A stretch of 64,000 nt of DNA, taken from the NCBI RefSeq assembly GCF_011516765.1, contig NZ_JAAABN010000007.1, positions 62,001 to 126,000 of the forward strand, written 5' to 3'. A program made the translations under genes and the position numbers. Shown here piece after piece: positions 7,513 to 17,020 of this stretch. The DNA comes from Acetobacter sicerae. Its GTDB lineage: Bacteria > Pseudomonadota > Alphaproteobacteria > Acetobacterales > Acetobacteraceae. How positions within the stretch are numbered: position 1 is the first letter of the stretch; every line of letters starts with the position of its first letter. A model generated the notes under the pieces. The model did no database searches, was not told the DNA's origin, and saw nothing but the letters and a program-made list of their open reading frames with translations.

Positions 7513-10368
7513 ATGAACGCCTCATCCGTGACCGGAAAAAGCTCCTTACGTGCTCTGGAACAGTTCGGGCAGTCACCCTGGCTGGATTTTGTGCGCAGGG
7601 GCTACACGCGGGACGGGTCGATGGCGGCCCTCATTGAAAAAGATGGCGTCAAGGGCGTGACCTCCAACCCGGCCATCTTCCAGAAAGCCATGGGCGAGGG
7701 CACGGATTACGATGCCCAGATCAGGGACGTTCTCGCCAAGGAGATTGTCTCTGCTGGTGAGTTGTATGAGCGTCTGGCGATTGAAGACATTCGGGAAGTA
7801 GCGAAGCTGCTGAAACCGGTCTTTGACCAGACTAAGGGTATCGACGGCTATGTCAGCCTTGAGGTCTCGCCTTATCTGGCGCTGGACACGGCAGCGACTG
7901 TCGAAGAAGCCGGACGTCTCTGGGAGACAGTGTCCGAGCCGAACCTGATGATCAAGATCCCGGCGACGAAGGAAGGCATCCCCGCCATCCATCAGAAGAT
8001 CGCGGATGGCGTGAACATCAACGTCACGCTGCTTTTTTCGCTGGAAATGTACAAGGCTGTGGTGGAGGCGTGGATCTCCGGCCTTGAAGCGCGCCATAAG
8101 GAAGGCAAGAGCGTCGCGGGCATTGCGTCAGTTGCTTCGTTCTTTGTCAGCCGTGTGGACGGTAAGGTCGATGGCGAGATCGACCGTCGCGTGAAGGCTG
8201 GTGACAAGGACGCCGAGGCGCTGAAGGCCATTCGTGGCAAGGTCGCCATTGCGAATGCAAAGATGGCCTACCTGCACTGGCAGGAGATCATGAAGAGCGA
8301 GCGCTGGGCAAAGCTGAAGGCAGCCGGCGCTCAGCCGCAGCGTCTGCTCTGGGCTTCGACCGGCACCAAGGACAAGGCGTACAGCGACGTGCTGTATGTC
8401 GATGAACTGATTGGCCCCGAGACGGTCAACACCATTCCGCCCGCGACGCTGGATGCGTTCCGCGACCACGGTAAACCCCGTGATTCGCTGGAAGAAAATG
8501 TCGATGCCGCGAAACACGTCATGGCGGAGGTGAAGCGCCTTGGCCTCGACCTCGACGGCATGACGACCAAGCTGGTCTCCGAGGGTGTGGTCTCGTTTGA
8601 AGAGGCTTTTGACGGACTGCTCGGTTCGGTCGCGAAGAAGCAGAACGAGCTTCTTGGCAACAAGCTGACGGAAACGAAGTTCTCGCTGCCGAAAGATTTC
8701 GATGACGCCGTGAAGGCCGGTCTTGAAGCGTGGCGCAAGGACGGCACCATCCGCCGCCTGTGGGCGAAGGACGCGTCGGTCTGGACCAATGGGCCGGAAG
8801 CGAAGTGGCTCAACTGGCTCGGTATTGTTGCAGACCGTCTGAAGCATCTTCCGGAACTGGAAGCCTTCCAGAAAGAGGTGAAGGCGCGCGGCTTCAAACA
8901 GGTGCTGCTGCTGGGCATGGGCGGCTCAAGCCTCGGTCCGGAAGTGCTGGCCATGACGTTCGGCAAGCATGAGGGCTACGGTCATCTCTATGTGCTGGAC
9001 AGCACCGATCCGCAGCAGGTCCGCACGTTCGAAGGCAGGATCGATCCGAAAGAGACGCTGTTTATCGTCTCATCCAAGTCCGGTTCCACGCTGGAGCCGA
9101 ACATCATGCTGTCCTACTTCTTCGATGTCGCGAAGAAGGCGCTTGGCGCGAAAGCCGGTGAGCACTTCGTCGCCGTGACGGACCCCGGTTCGGCGCTGGA
9201 GAAGAAGGCGGCTACCGACGGATTCTGGAAAGTCTTCCACGGCGACAAGCAGATCGGCGGTCGCTATTCCGTGCTGTCGAATTTCGGCATGGTTCCGGCA
9301 GCAGCCTCTGGCGTGCCGCTGAAACTGTTTCTTGAAGACGCCCTGCATGGCGTGAAAGCGTGCGACGGCAGCGTGCCGCCCGCCGTCAATCCGGGCGTGC
9401 TGCTTGGCACGGTGTTCGGTATCGGCGCTGAGAAGTTCGGTCGCGACAAGATCACCATCATCGCCACGAAACAGGTGATGGATTTTGGCGCATGGGCCGA
9501 GCAGCTTATCGCCGAGTCCACGGGCAAGCTCGGCAAGGGGCTGATCCCCATCGACGACGAGACGCTGGCGGGCCCGACGCATTACGGCAAGGACCGTCTG
9601 TTCGTTTATTTCCGCCTGTCCAACGAGCACTCGCATGAGCAGGACGAGGCCGTGAAGACGCTGATCGATGCAGGCCAGCCGGTTGTGACGGTCAACCTGC
9701 ATGACCGTCGTCAGATTGCGCAGGAGTTCTTCCGCTGGGAGATCGCCACGGCGGTCGCAGGCGCGTTCCTGGGCATCAATCCGTTCGATCAGCCGGATGT
9801 CGAAGCCAGCAAGATCGAGACCAAGAAGCTGACCGCCGCTTATAACGAAACCGGTTCGCTTCCGGCTGAATCGCCGTTCGCCACGGATGGTGATCTGGAG
9901 TTCTTCGCTGACAGGAAGAACGCAGCAGCACTGAAGGGCGACACGGCGCAGGCGATCCTCAAGGCGCATTTCGATCGCGTGAAGGCGGGCGATTATGTCG
10001 GTCTGCTGGCCTATATCGAGCGTGACCGCAACAGCATCGAATGGATCCAGCACACGCGTCTGGCCATCCGGGACGCCAAGACAGTCGCGACAGCCGCCGA
10101 GTTCGGTCCGCGTTTCCTGCACTCCACCGGACAGGCTTACAAGGGTGGTCCCGACAGCGGTGTGTTCCTGCAGATCACGGCGGATGACGCGCACGATCTG
10201 CCGGTGCCCGGCGAGCGTTACAGCTTCGGTGTTGTGAAAGCGGCGCAGGCGCGTGGTGATTTCGACGTGCTGGCCGAGCGTGGCCGCCGTGCGTTGCGCG
10301 TGCATATCAAGGGTGATCTGAAAAAAGGTCTGGCGACGCTTGCGTCCGCCATCAAGGCCGCGATCTGA
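7513..10368 (+). CDS. tal-pgi: Bifunctional transaldolase / glucose-6-phosphate isomerase fusion
   Basis: A 951-residue two-domain enzyme. Residues about 1-365 are a transaldolase: the N-terminus has [24 protein letters not shown] carries the Schiff-base lysine, and [14 protein letters not shown] follows. Residues about 385-950 are a phosphoglucose isomerase: [39 protein letters not shown] and [19 protein letters not shown]. The fusion links the non-oxidative pentose phosphate branch to fructose-6-P/glucose-6-P interconversion. Such Tal-Pgi fusions are known from acetic acid bacteria. An in-frame ATG exists at 7465, but the ATG at 7513 has GGGGAG eight bases upstream, so I use 7513. Confidence 0.95.
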   Translation: MNASSVTGKSSLRALEQFGQSPWLDFVRRGYTRDGSMAALIEKDGVKGVTSNPAIFQKAMGEGTDYDAQIRDVLAKEIVSAGELYERLAIEDIREVAKLLKPVFDQTKGIDGYVSLEVSPYLALDTAATVEEAGRLWETVSEPNLMIKIPATKEGIPAIHQKIADGVNINVTLLFSLEMYKAVVEAWISGLEARHKEGKSVAGIASVASFFVSRVDGKVDGEIDRRVKAGDKDAEALKAIRGKVAIANAKMAYLHWQEIMKSERWAKLKAAGAQPQRLLWASTGTKDKAYSDVLYVDELIGPETVNTIPPATLDAFRDHGKPRDSLEENVDAAKHVMAEVKRLGLDLDGMTTKLVSEGVVSFEEAFDGLLGSVAKKQNELLGNKLTETKFSLPKDFDDAVKAGLEAWRKDGTIRRLWAKDASVWTNGPEAKWLNWLGIVADRLKHLPELEAFQKEVKARGFKQVLLLGMGGSSLGPEVLAMTFGKHEGYGHLYVLDSTDPQQVRTFEGRIDPKETLFIVSSKSGSTLEPNIMLSYFFDVAKKALGAKAGEHFVAVTDPGSALEKKAATDGFWKVFHGDKQIGGRYSVLSNFGMVPAAASGVPLKLFLEDALHGVKACDGSVPPAVNPGVLLGTVFGIGAEKFGRDKITIIATKQVMDFGAWAEQLIAESTGKLGKGLIPIDDETLAGPTHYGKDRLFVYFRLSNEHSHEQDEAVKTLIDAGQPVVTVNLHDRRQIAQEFFRWEIATAVAGAFLGINPFDQPDVEASKIETKKLTAAYNETGSLPAESPFATDGDLEFFADRKNAAALKGDTAQAILKAHFDRVKAGDYVGLLAYIERDRNSIEWIQHTRLAIRDAKTVATAAEFGPRFLHSTGQAYKGGPDSGVFLQITADDAHDLPVPGERYSFGVVKAAQARGDFDVLAERGRRALRVHIKGDLKKGLATLASAIKAAI

Positions 10369-10390
10369 GGCAGGAAGGAAAAAGAAGAAC

Positions 10391-11386
10391 ATGCAGATCG
10401 GAATCATTGGCCTCGGCCGTATGGGCGGCAACATCGCGGTCCGTCTGACCCGTCATGGACATGATGTGGTTGTGTATGACCGTGACCCCGCTACGGTACA
10501 GAAGGTCGTGGACCGCGCCGAGGGTGGTCGTGCTGTCGGCGCGGTGAGTGAAACCGATCTGGTGGCGAAGCTTGCGGGTGACAAAAAGGTCGTCTGGCTG
10601 ATGCTGCCCGCCGGTGAGATCACCGAAGCCGCCGTTCAGTCCGTTGGCGGTCTGCTCGGCAAAGGCGATATCCTCATTGATGGTGGCAACACCTACTATA
10701 AGGACGATCTGCGCCGTGCGGCGGCCCTGAAGACGAAGGGCGTGGACTACGTCGATGTCGGCACGTCGGGTGGCGTGTGGGGGCTGGAGCGTGGCTACTG
10801 CATGATGTTCGGCGGTTCGAAAGAGGCTGCTGCTTATATCGACCCGATCCTGAGCGCGCTGGCTCCCGGCAAAGGCGACATTCCGCCGACACCGGACCGC
10901 GACTGCGCTGACCTCGATCCCCGCGCCGAGCAGGGATACCTGCATTGTGGCCCGGCAGGTTCAGGCCATTTTGTGAAAATGGTTCATAACGGCATCGAAT
11001 ACGGCATGATGCAGGCCTTCGCGGAAGGTTTTGACGTCATGAAAAGCAAGAACTCGCCGCTTCTGCCGGAAGACGAGCGGTTCGACCTGAACATGGCTGA
11101 TATCGCCGAAGTCTGGCGTCGTGGCAGTGTCGTGTCGTCCTGGCTGCTCGATCTGACGGCCGAAGCGATGGCGCGGAATGGGGAACTGTCCGAGTTCAGC
11201 GGCGAAGTTCAGGATTCCGGCGAAGGTCGCTGGACGATCGAAGCGGCCATCGAGGAAGCGGTTCCCGTGCCGGTAATGACGGCGGCGCTGTTTACGCGCT
11301 TCCGTTCGCGCAGCGGCAACACCTATGGTGAGAAAGTGCTTTCGGCCATGCGGTTCGGCTTTGGTGGTCACGTCGAGAAGAAATAA
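10391..11386 (+). CDS. gnd: 6-phosphogluconate dehydrogenase, decarboxylating (short form)
   Basis: A 331-residue enzyme converting 6-phosphogluconate to ribulose-5-phosphate and CO2. It starts [16 protein letters not shown] (Rossmann GLGRMG). It has [10 protein letters not shown], the substrate loop [16 protein letters not shown] and the catalytic helix [16 protein letters not shown] with the active-site Lys and Asn. At 331 residues it belongs to the short GndA/YqeC-like class, often NAD-preferring, not the 470-residue E. coli Gnd type. It follows tal-pgi after 22 bases with an AGGAAGG ribosome site, so the two are probably co-transcribed. Confidence 0.94.
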   Translation: MQIGIIGLGRMGGNIAVRLTRHGHDVVVYDRDPATVQKVVDRAEGGRAVGAVSETDLVAKLAGDKKVVWLMLPAGEITEAAVQSVGGLLGKGDILIDGGNTYYKDDLRRAAALKTKGVDYVDVGTSGGVWGLERGYCMMFGGSKEAAAYIDPILSALAPGKGDIPPTPDRDCADLDPRAEQGYLHCGPAGSGHFVKMVHNGIEYGMMQAFAEGFDVMKSKNSPLLPEDERFDLNMADIAEVWRRGSVVSSWLLDLTAEAMARNGELSEFSGEVQDSGEGRWTIEAAIEEAVPVPVMTAALFTRFRSRSGNTYGEKVLSAMRFGFGGHVEKK

Positions 11387-11415
11387 CGTCCTGTCTGCGA
11401 CGCTGGGAGTATGCT

Positions 11416-12282
11416 GTGAAAGTTGATGATATCGCCAGACATGATGCGAAGCCTGCGCCGACGGATCATGTCCGCCTCGTGGTGACGGACATGGACGGCA
11501 CGCTTCTGACGCCGGAAAAGCAGGTAGCGCGCAGCAGTGTCGATATGATCGACAGACTGCGCGCCGCCGGTGTGGCGGTGTGTCTCGTCAGCAGCCGCGC
11601 ACCCGTGGGGATCGAGCGGTATCATCAGGCGCTCAACCTCGATACGCCTTATGCCGCCATGAATGGCGCCATCGTGCGGGACGGGCAGGGAAAAACCCTG
11701 TCCACGCTCACCTTGCCTGTCGAGGCGGTGAAGGCGACCATCGACATGCTGGATGTCCATGAAGTCGATGGCTGGCTGTTCTGTGGATCCGACTGGATCG
11801 TCAAGGACGAGACGGCGGGCTATGTGCCGCATGAGCAGAAAGTGCTTGGCCTTGCTCTTGTCGTGACGAAAGACTTCGGTCCGTGGGAGGATAAGGTCGG
11901 CAAGATTACCGGCTCCAGCGCGGATTATGATCTTCTGGGACGTCTTCAGGGGGAGGTTGGCCAGTTACTGGAAGGACAGGCCAGTGTCGCCTGTTCGGCG
12001 CAGTATTACCTCGACATCACGCCGCTCAATGCCAACAAGGGCTATGCGCTGCGTGAAATCGGACGGCAGCTCGGCTTTGAGCCGCATGAAATCGCCTGTC
12101 TTGGCGATATGCAGAACGATGTGCCGATGTTTGACATCGCCGGTCTGTCGATCGCCATGGGGAACGCCTCCGACGAAGTTGCCTCGCATGCCCATTTCGT
12201 GACGGATACGAATGACAACGAAGGCTGGGCGAAGGCTGTCGAACGATGGATTCTTCCGCGGGTTAGCGGATCGGTTTCCTGA
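11416..12282 (+). CDS. Cof-type HAD-superfamily phosphatase
   Basis: A 288-residue HAD hydrolase with motif I VVTDMDGTLLT (nucleophile and acid/base Asp), motif II CLVSSRAP, a C2B-type cap domain (about residues 100-210), motif III Lys in NANKGYALR and motif IV CLGDMQNDVPMF. The family dephosphorylates sugar phosphates and cofactors such as FMN or PLP. The position between gnd and pgl suggests a sugar-phosphate substrate, but that is inference. It starts at GTG 11416 behind GGGAG, 29 bases after gnd. Confidence 0.88.
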   Translation: MKVDDIARHDAKPAPTDHVRLVVTDMDGTLLTPEKQVARSSVDMIDRLRAAGVAVCLVSSRAPVGIERYHQALNLDTPYAAMNGAIVRDGQGKTLSTLTLPVEAVKATIDMLDVHEVDGWLFCGSDWIVKDETAGYVPHEQKVLGLALVVTKDFGPWEDKVGKITGSSADYDLLGRLQGEVGQLLEGQASVACSAQYYLDITPLNANKGYALREIGRQLGFEPHEIACLGDMQNDVPMFDIAGLSIAMGNASDEVASHAHFVTDTNDNEGWAKAVERWILPRVSGSVS

Positions 12283-12445
12283 GAGAGGGATAAGGGCGCG
12301 CTTCCGTTGTTCTGATCATGACGTCGGGGATGTGTGGTCAGTCCCCGGTGTTGTATGCGACTTCTGGATGGATTAAAGCCGCCCCACGGTGGCTGAGGGT
12401 TTCCGAGAGAAGCGTCATGATGAGCGTGCGTTGGGAGCGGGACTG

Positions 12446-13201
12446 ATGGGTGGACAGGATGTGATGACGGCGCGGGAAGTCGTGCTGGAAACGCCCGATG
12501 CCGTGGCGCAGTACGTAGCCGACTTTCTGATGGAAAAAGCGTGTGCTGCACAGGGCGTGTTTCGCATTGCGCTTTCAGGCGGCTCCACTCCGCGCAAACT
12601 CTACGCACTCATGGCGAAAGCCGGTTATGCCGGGCGTTTTCCCTGGGATCGCACAGAGTTCTTTTACGGGGACGATCGTTTCGTTCCAGCCGACTCTCCG
12701 GACAGTAACCGCGGCATGGTGCAGTCGATCCTGTTCGCGCATGTCCCCGTTCCGCCAGAAAATATCCATCCGATGCCCGATCGTGGTGAACCGGATGACG
12801 CCGCCCGTTCCTACGAAGCTGATCTTCAGCGGGCGTACGGCGCCGACACACTCGTTGCTGGCAAACCGCTTTTTGACGTGGTGCTTCTGGGTCTGGGTGA
12901 GAACGGCCATACAGCTTCTCTCTTTCCACGGCAGCCGGTTCTGAAAGAGAAAACGCGGTGGGTTGCCTTCTGTGTGCCGGACGATGCACCCCATACACGA
13001 CTGACACTGACCTATCCGGTGATTGCCTCCAGTCGGCATGTGCTGTTTCTCGTGACGGGACCATCCAAGGCAGACGTTCTCAGCCGCGTTCGTGCCGGAG
13101 ATCCGGCTGAACCAGCCAGCCATATCCGCTCGGATGGTGAGATTATGTGGATTATCGACAGAGGCGCTGCGGGGCAGGCCGAGGGGAAAACGGGACGATG
13201 A
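12446..13201 (+). CDS. pgl: 6-phosphogluconolactonase
   Basis: A 251-residue DevB/SOL-type lactonase hydrolysing 6-phosphogluconolactone. Signatures are RIALSGGSTPRKLYALM, FYGDDRFVPADSPDSN and VVLLGLGENGHTASLFP with its catalytic His. The ATG at 12446 follows GGGAGCGG at good spacing. A longer frame from 12389 lacks support. Its stop overlaps the rpiA start (ATGA at 13198-13201), indicating translational coupling. Confidence 0.93.
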   Translation: MGGQDVMTAREVVLETPDAVAQYVADFLMEKACAAQGVFRIALSGGSTPRKLYALMAKAGYAGRFPWDRTEFFYGDDRFVPADSPDSNRGMVQSILFAHVPVPPENIHPMPDRGEPDDAARSYEADLQRAYGADTLVAGKPLFDVVLLGLGENGHTASLFPRQPVLKEKTRWVAFCVPDDAPHTRLTLTYPVIASSRHVLFLVTGPSKADVLSRVRAGDPAEPASHIRSDGEIMWIIDRGAAGQAEGKTGR

Positions 13202-13887
13202 GCGCGAGCGAATACAAACGTCAGGCAGCAGAGCTGGCGGCCGAGATGGTTGAAGACGGCATGGTCGTCGGTCTTGGCACTGGAAGCACGGCAGCTTTTG
13301 TCGTCGAGGCGCTGGGGCGACGGCACAAGGAAGGCCTGCGTTTCGTAGCGATCCCGACCTCCGTGGCGACCGAAAAGCAGGCGCTGGGACTGGGTATTCC
13401 CCTTACGACGTTTGGGGAACATGCAAGGGTCAATCTGACCATTGATGGCGCTGATGAAATCCAGCGCGGCACGCTCAACCTTATCAAAGGGCTCGGTGGC
13501 GCGCTTCTGCGTGAAAAGATTGTCGCGGCCTCATCGGACCGTCTGGTGATTGTGGCGGATGACACGAAGCTGGTTGATCATCTCGGGATGAAGACACTTC
13601 TGCCTGTGGAAGTGACGTCTTTCGGCTGGGAAGCGACTGCCCGCCAGATTGAGCGGCTGGGCGGGCAGGCATCTCCCCGTCGCAATCGGGAAGGGGCTTT
13701 CTTCGTCAGTGACGGTGGTAACCTGATTCTTGATTGTCGTTTCCCGGTGATTTCCGATGCCGGACGTCTTGAGCAGGATATCCGCTCAATTGTCGGTGTG
13801 GTTGAGAGTGGGCTGTTTGTCGGAATGGCGACGGACGCTATTGTGGCCGGCGGAGAAGGGATTGCTCATCTGACCGTGGGTGCGTGA
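13198..13887 (+). CDS. rpiA: Ribose-5-phosphate isomerase A
   Basis: A 229-residue enzyme interconverting ribose-5-P and ribulose-5-P. It shows VGLGTGSTAAFVVEAL (phosphate loop), LTIDGADEI (catalytic Asp) and IKGLGGALLREKIVA, and ends VGMATDAIVAGGEGIAHL. The length is typical for RpiA. The ATG at 13198 overlaps the pgl stop by four bases, and gntK follows after 90 bases. Confidence 0.95.
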   Translation: MSASEYKRQAAELAAEMVEDGMVVGLGTGSTAAFVVEALGRRHKEGLRFVAIPTSVATEKQALGLGIPLTTFGEHARVNLTIDGADEIQRGTLNLIKGLGGALLREKIVAASSDRLVIVADDTKLVDHLGMKTLLPVEVTSFGWEATARQIERLGGQASPRRNREGAFFVSDGGNLILDCRFPVISDAGRLEQDIRSIVGVVESGLFVGMATDAIVAGGEGIAHLTVGA

Positions 13888-13977
13888 ATACGTCCTGACG
13901 GTGAAACGGATGGGGGACTTCCGATTCCTTGTCAGTGTTGTTTCTGAACTGGAACTGTGATGCTGGGAGAGCAGGCT

Positions 13978-14523
13978 ATGGCGCAGTCATGTCCAAACGG
14001 CGTCATGCCTCGTCTGGTGGTCGTCATGGGCGTTTCCGGGAGCGGCAAGACTGTGGTGGCGGAGGGGCTGCGTTCCCAACTCGGCTGGCCTTTTCAGGAG
14101 GGGGATGATCTTCATCCTCCACACAACATCGCCAAGATGTCTTCAGGCGAACCTCTCACGGATGAGGACCGCTTGCCCTGGCTGGAAAAATGCCGGGAGT
14201 GGCTTGCTGAACGTGCGAGGGATGGCAGGGGAGGGGTTCTAGCCTGCTCGGCGCTCAAGGGTGTTTATCGTGATATTCTGAGACAGGAGGGAGTGGATGT
14301 CACATTCCTCTTTCTCAGGGTGCCCCGCGATGAACTTGAACGTCGCCTGAAAGGTCGCAAAAGGCATTTCATGCCTGTTACCCTGCTGGACAGTCAGTTG
14401 GAAACATTGGAAGCGCCATCAGACAAGGAACATATTCTTGTGCTGGATGCCGTGGATCATCCGGCAGATGTGATTGCTAAAGCGATTGATCTTCTTTGTG
14501 AGGATCAGGAAAGCCGACGCTGA
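13978..14523 (+). CDS. gntK: Gluconokinase
   Basis: A 181-residue kinase phosphorylating gluconate to 6-phosphogluconate. It has Walker A GVSGSGKT, the GntK block FQEGDDLHPPHNIAKMSSGEP with DEDRLPWL, VLACSALKGVYRDILR and the lid segment RLKGRKRHFMP. I use the ATG at 13978, which has GGGAGAG seven bases upstream; GTG 13957 and ATG 13960 are in-frame alternatives. It ends the pentose-phosphate cluster and gives gluconate made in the periplasm a way into it. Confidence 0.94.
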   Translation: MAQSCPNGVMPRLVVVMGVSGSGKTVVAEGLRSQLGWPFQEGDDLHPPHNIAKMSSGEPLTDEDRLPWLEKCREWLAERARDGRGGVLACSALKGVYRDILRQEGVDVTFLFLRVPRDELERRLKGRKRHFMPVTLLDSQLETLEAPSDKEHILVLDAVDHPADVIAKAIDLLCEDQESRR

Positions 14524-14526
14524 GCA

Positions 14527-14709
14527 TTACTTCCGACGAATGGCGACAACCGTGTGTTCACACCTGTTCTGACATCTGGCGTGCTGACCCTGCCAATGTA
14601 GCCAGCCGCCACAGGAAACACATTTCAATCCGTTCCCAAGAGAGAATGACACAGTGTGAGGAAGGGTTTTTGCTTTCTCTTCCTGTACGCTTACGCTGCA
14701 GTAAGTCAT
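14527..14709 (-). CDS. Possible small Cys-rich (zinc-ribbon-like) protein
   Basis: A 60-residue frame convergent with gntK. The second half carries CVSCGGW…ARCQNRC, i.e. C-X2-C-X13-C-X3-C, with His residues nearby, reminiscent of a small zinc-binding knuckle. An AAGAGA sequence lies upstream of the ATG. I do not recognise a family and coding potential is unproven. It could be a chance frame, but cysteine pairs of this spacing are not typical of random translation. Confidence 0.35.
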   Translation of the reverse strand: MTYCSVSVQEEKAKTLPHTVSFSLGNGLKCVSCGGWLHWQGQHARCQNRCEHTVVAIRRK

Positions 14710-15055
14710 GACTTGTCTCTTGTGCTGACGTTCTTCCTGTAAAATATTTGATGATATTGGTTAATTATAAATTTATTTTCTGAATGTTTGTGTGTTTAAA
14801 AAATGATATTCTAGTATTAGGGAGTTGCCGCATAACAGTATTTGTATTGTAATGGGTGTGGTTGTGGGAGTCCTATAGAATTTTAACCCAATGATATCGC
14901 CATGTTTCGTGTCATCACATGGCATAACTGTTGATGTGTTGTTTTCCAGAAAAACAGTCTGGCTCGCATGAATACCGCTACTGGCGCTATCCTGAGCTAC
15001 TTCCAGAGTAGAATCTGACGTTTGGGCTGCGTCGAGTCAGGCATAAGGCGCTATT
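14710..15055. other. AT-rich intergenic stretch, no gene seen
   Basis: About 350 bases between two genes that end toward it. The part from about 14740 to 14900 is far richer in A/T than the surroundings (long T/A runs, little coding-like periodicity). I see no tRNA, repeat or convincing frame in it. Confidence 0.6.
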
Positions 15056-16786
15056 TCACGACACGGCAGCCAGCGCGGCCGGTGTGTAAGCTGCCAGTTC
15101 CTCTTTCAGGGTGCTGACTAGCCCTGCCCAATCTCCCGGTCTGGGCTGGCGGAAGATTTTCATGGTGGGATACCACGGCGTATCATTGCGCTGTTCCAGC
15201 CAGCGCCAGCAGCCGTCAAAGCGGGACATCATCCATACTGGCAGCCCCAGACCGCCAGCAAGGTGGGCGATTGATGTGTCCACGCAAACCAGCAGGTCGA
15301 TGCCGAGGAGGCGGGCAGCTGTATCCGCAAAATCCCTGATTTCGTGAGTTCCGTCATGAATCGGCAAAGCTGATTCAGAGATTTGCTGCGCCCCATTCAG
15401 CTGGAAACTGACAAAAACTGTGTCAGGCACCTCAAACAGAGGCGCGAGTTCAGTGAGGGGCATGGAGCGTCGCTGGTCGATAGCATGCGCTTCGACGTGT
15501 GATGGTCGGGGAGCGCCTGACCAGACAAGTCCGATAACACGCCGGGCTGGATGCTTGCCTGCCCACATGAGACGACGGATAGGACCGCCTTGCCGGGACG
15601 CTTCTTCCGGGGGAACGGAAAAATAGGGGGCAGAGGGAATAGTTTCCTGCGTAATGCCCAGACGATGCGGCAGGCTGGCGAGCGGGCAATGGTAGTCGAA
15701 ATGCGCGTTAGCAGGGAGATCCGTCACGCTGTGGGTCACGCCTGCGACTGTTGTGAAAAGTCTCTGCAATGGTGGTGGCACCAGAACTGTTACAATGGCA
15801 CCTTGTGCAGCAAGTTGCGGTGCGAAACGGATGAACTGGAGTGAATCTCCAAAACCCTGTTCCGCATGAAGGAGAATATGACATCCCTGAAGGGATTCTC
15901 CCTGCCATAATGGGGCGGGGAGGTTGGATGGGAGCGTCTGCGAGGTTTTCCATCTGCTTTCGTAGTCAGCCCAGCCTTCTTTGAAGCGCCCAAGCTTGAG
16001 CAGACTGACTCCACGAGAAAAACGGGTTTTCGAACAATCGCGTCCTGTCGCCAATGCTTCATCAAATACGGCGAGAGCTTCTGCAGAACGGTTCAGATTG
16101 AAAAGCAGGTGGCCCCGGTTGTGGATGGCTTCTGGATTATCAGGCTGAATGGCAAGAGATTTTTCAATTGTGGTCAGCGCTTCTTCAAGCCTGCCTGCAT
16201 GTTCAAGAGCGACACTGAAATCGACAAGGTAGGCAGGATCATCCGGACGGGTTGCCAAAGCCTGCTCAAGATAATGCAGGGCTCCGATGGTCTCACCTTT
16301 TTCAACCAGTGCGCGACCGAGGCGATGTTGAATGGATACTTCGTTGGGAAGTGTCATCAAAGCCTGTCTGTAGAAACGGATGGCGCGATCGGTTTCTTTG
16401 ACGCCTTCAAAAGCGATGCCCGCCATAAAATAGGCCGTGCCGGTTTGAGGCATCCAGAGAGCGGCCCGTTCAAGAATGTTCTGCTGTTCCTGAATGCTAC
16501 CAAGTTTTTTTAAGCAATCGGCTTGTAGAAGATAAAAAATGAAATGGTTGGTCAGGCGGGCGCTGCGAGCCAGAGGAGCCAGTGCGCGGGCGGGGTGGCC
16601 GAGCAGCAGTTCAGCGCGTCCCAGAAGCGCCAGAACAGCCGGTTCCCGTGGAAAGTGCGCCAGATATGTCAGGGCGGTTTTTCTCACGCCAGCCATGTCA
16701 CCCAGTTTCTCGAAAATGCGTGCTTCGGCAAGGCATGCTTCGAGTTCCGAAGACATCGCTGGAGTAGGGGCATCGAGAACGGGCAT
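15056..16786 (-). CDS. TPR-repeat protein with C-terminal glycosyltransferase-like domain
   Basis: A 576-residue protein. Residues about 20-290 are tandem tetratricopeptide repeats (e.g. GKGETIGALHYLEQALATRPDD-like units, FNLNRSAEALAVFDEAL). Residues about 295-570 resemble a GT-B/ADP-heptose-transferase-like domain: ILLHAEQGFGDSLQFIRF, IGLVWSGAPRP, and DLLVCVDTSIAHLAGGLGLPVWMM close to the C-terminus. Such proteins are usually linked to glycosylation of proteins or surface polymers; the acceptor is unknown. No signal peptide is apparent. The upstream region (16787-17020) is AT-rich and could hold its promoter. Confidence 0.82.
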   Translation of the reverse strand: MPVLDAPTPAMSSELEACLAEARIFEKLGDMAGVRKTALTYLAHFPREPAVLALLGRAELLLGHPARALAPLARSARLTNHFIFYLLQADCLKKLGSIQEQQNILERAALWMPQTGTAYFMAGIAFEGVKETDRAIRFYRQALMTLPNEVSIQHRLGRALVEKGETIGALHYLEQALATRPDDPAYLVDFSVALEHAGRLEEALTTIEKSLAIQPDNPEAIHNRGHLLFNLNRSAEALAVFDEALATGRDCSKTRFSRGVSLLKLGRFKEGWADYESRWKTSQTLPSNLPAPLWQGESLQGCHILLHAEQGFGDSLQFIRFAPQLAAQGAIVTVLVPPPLQRLFTTVAGVTHSVTDLPANAHFDYHCPLASLPHRLGITQETIPSAPYFSVPPEEASRQGGPIRRLMWAGKHPARRVIGLVWSGAPRPSHVEAHAIDQRRSMPLTELAPLFEVPDTVFVSFQLNGAQQISESALPIHDGTHEIRDFADTAARLLGIDLLVCVDTSIAHLAGGLGLPVWMMSRFDGCWRWLEQRNDTPWYPTMKIFRQPRPGDWAGLVSTLKEELAAYTPAALAAVS

Positions 16787-17020
16787 GGCAGACTCCTTTG
16801 GTGAGTCTTCTTTTACAGAGGGCAGGTTAAAAGCCTGTTGCGATCAGGGAGGATGCACCCTGATCTTTGACGGAGGTGTGGCGTTGCGTGGAGGCATCTC
16901 CCGAAACGCCCCGTGCCCGTATTTAAAAAATACATAATTTTTTTTGGAATTGTAGTAGAGAGATCTTAGAATATTTCTTGAGAGTGTATTGCTTTTTCAT
17001 AAATATATTCTTGAGCCTTT

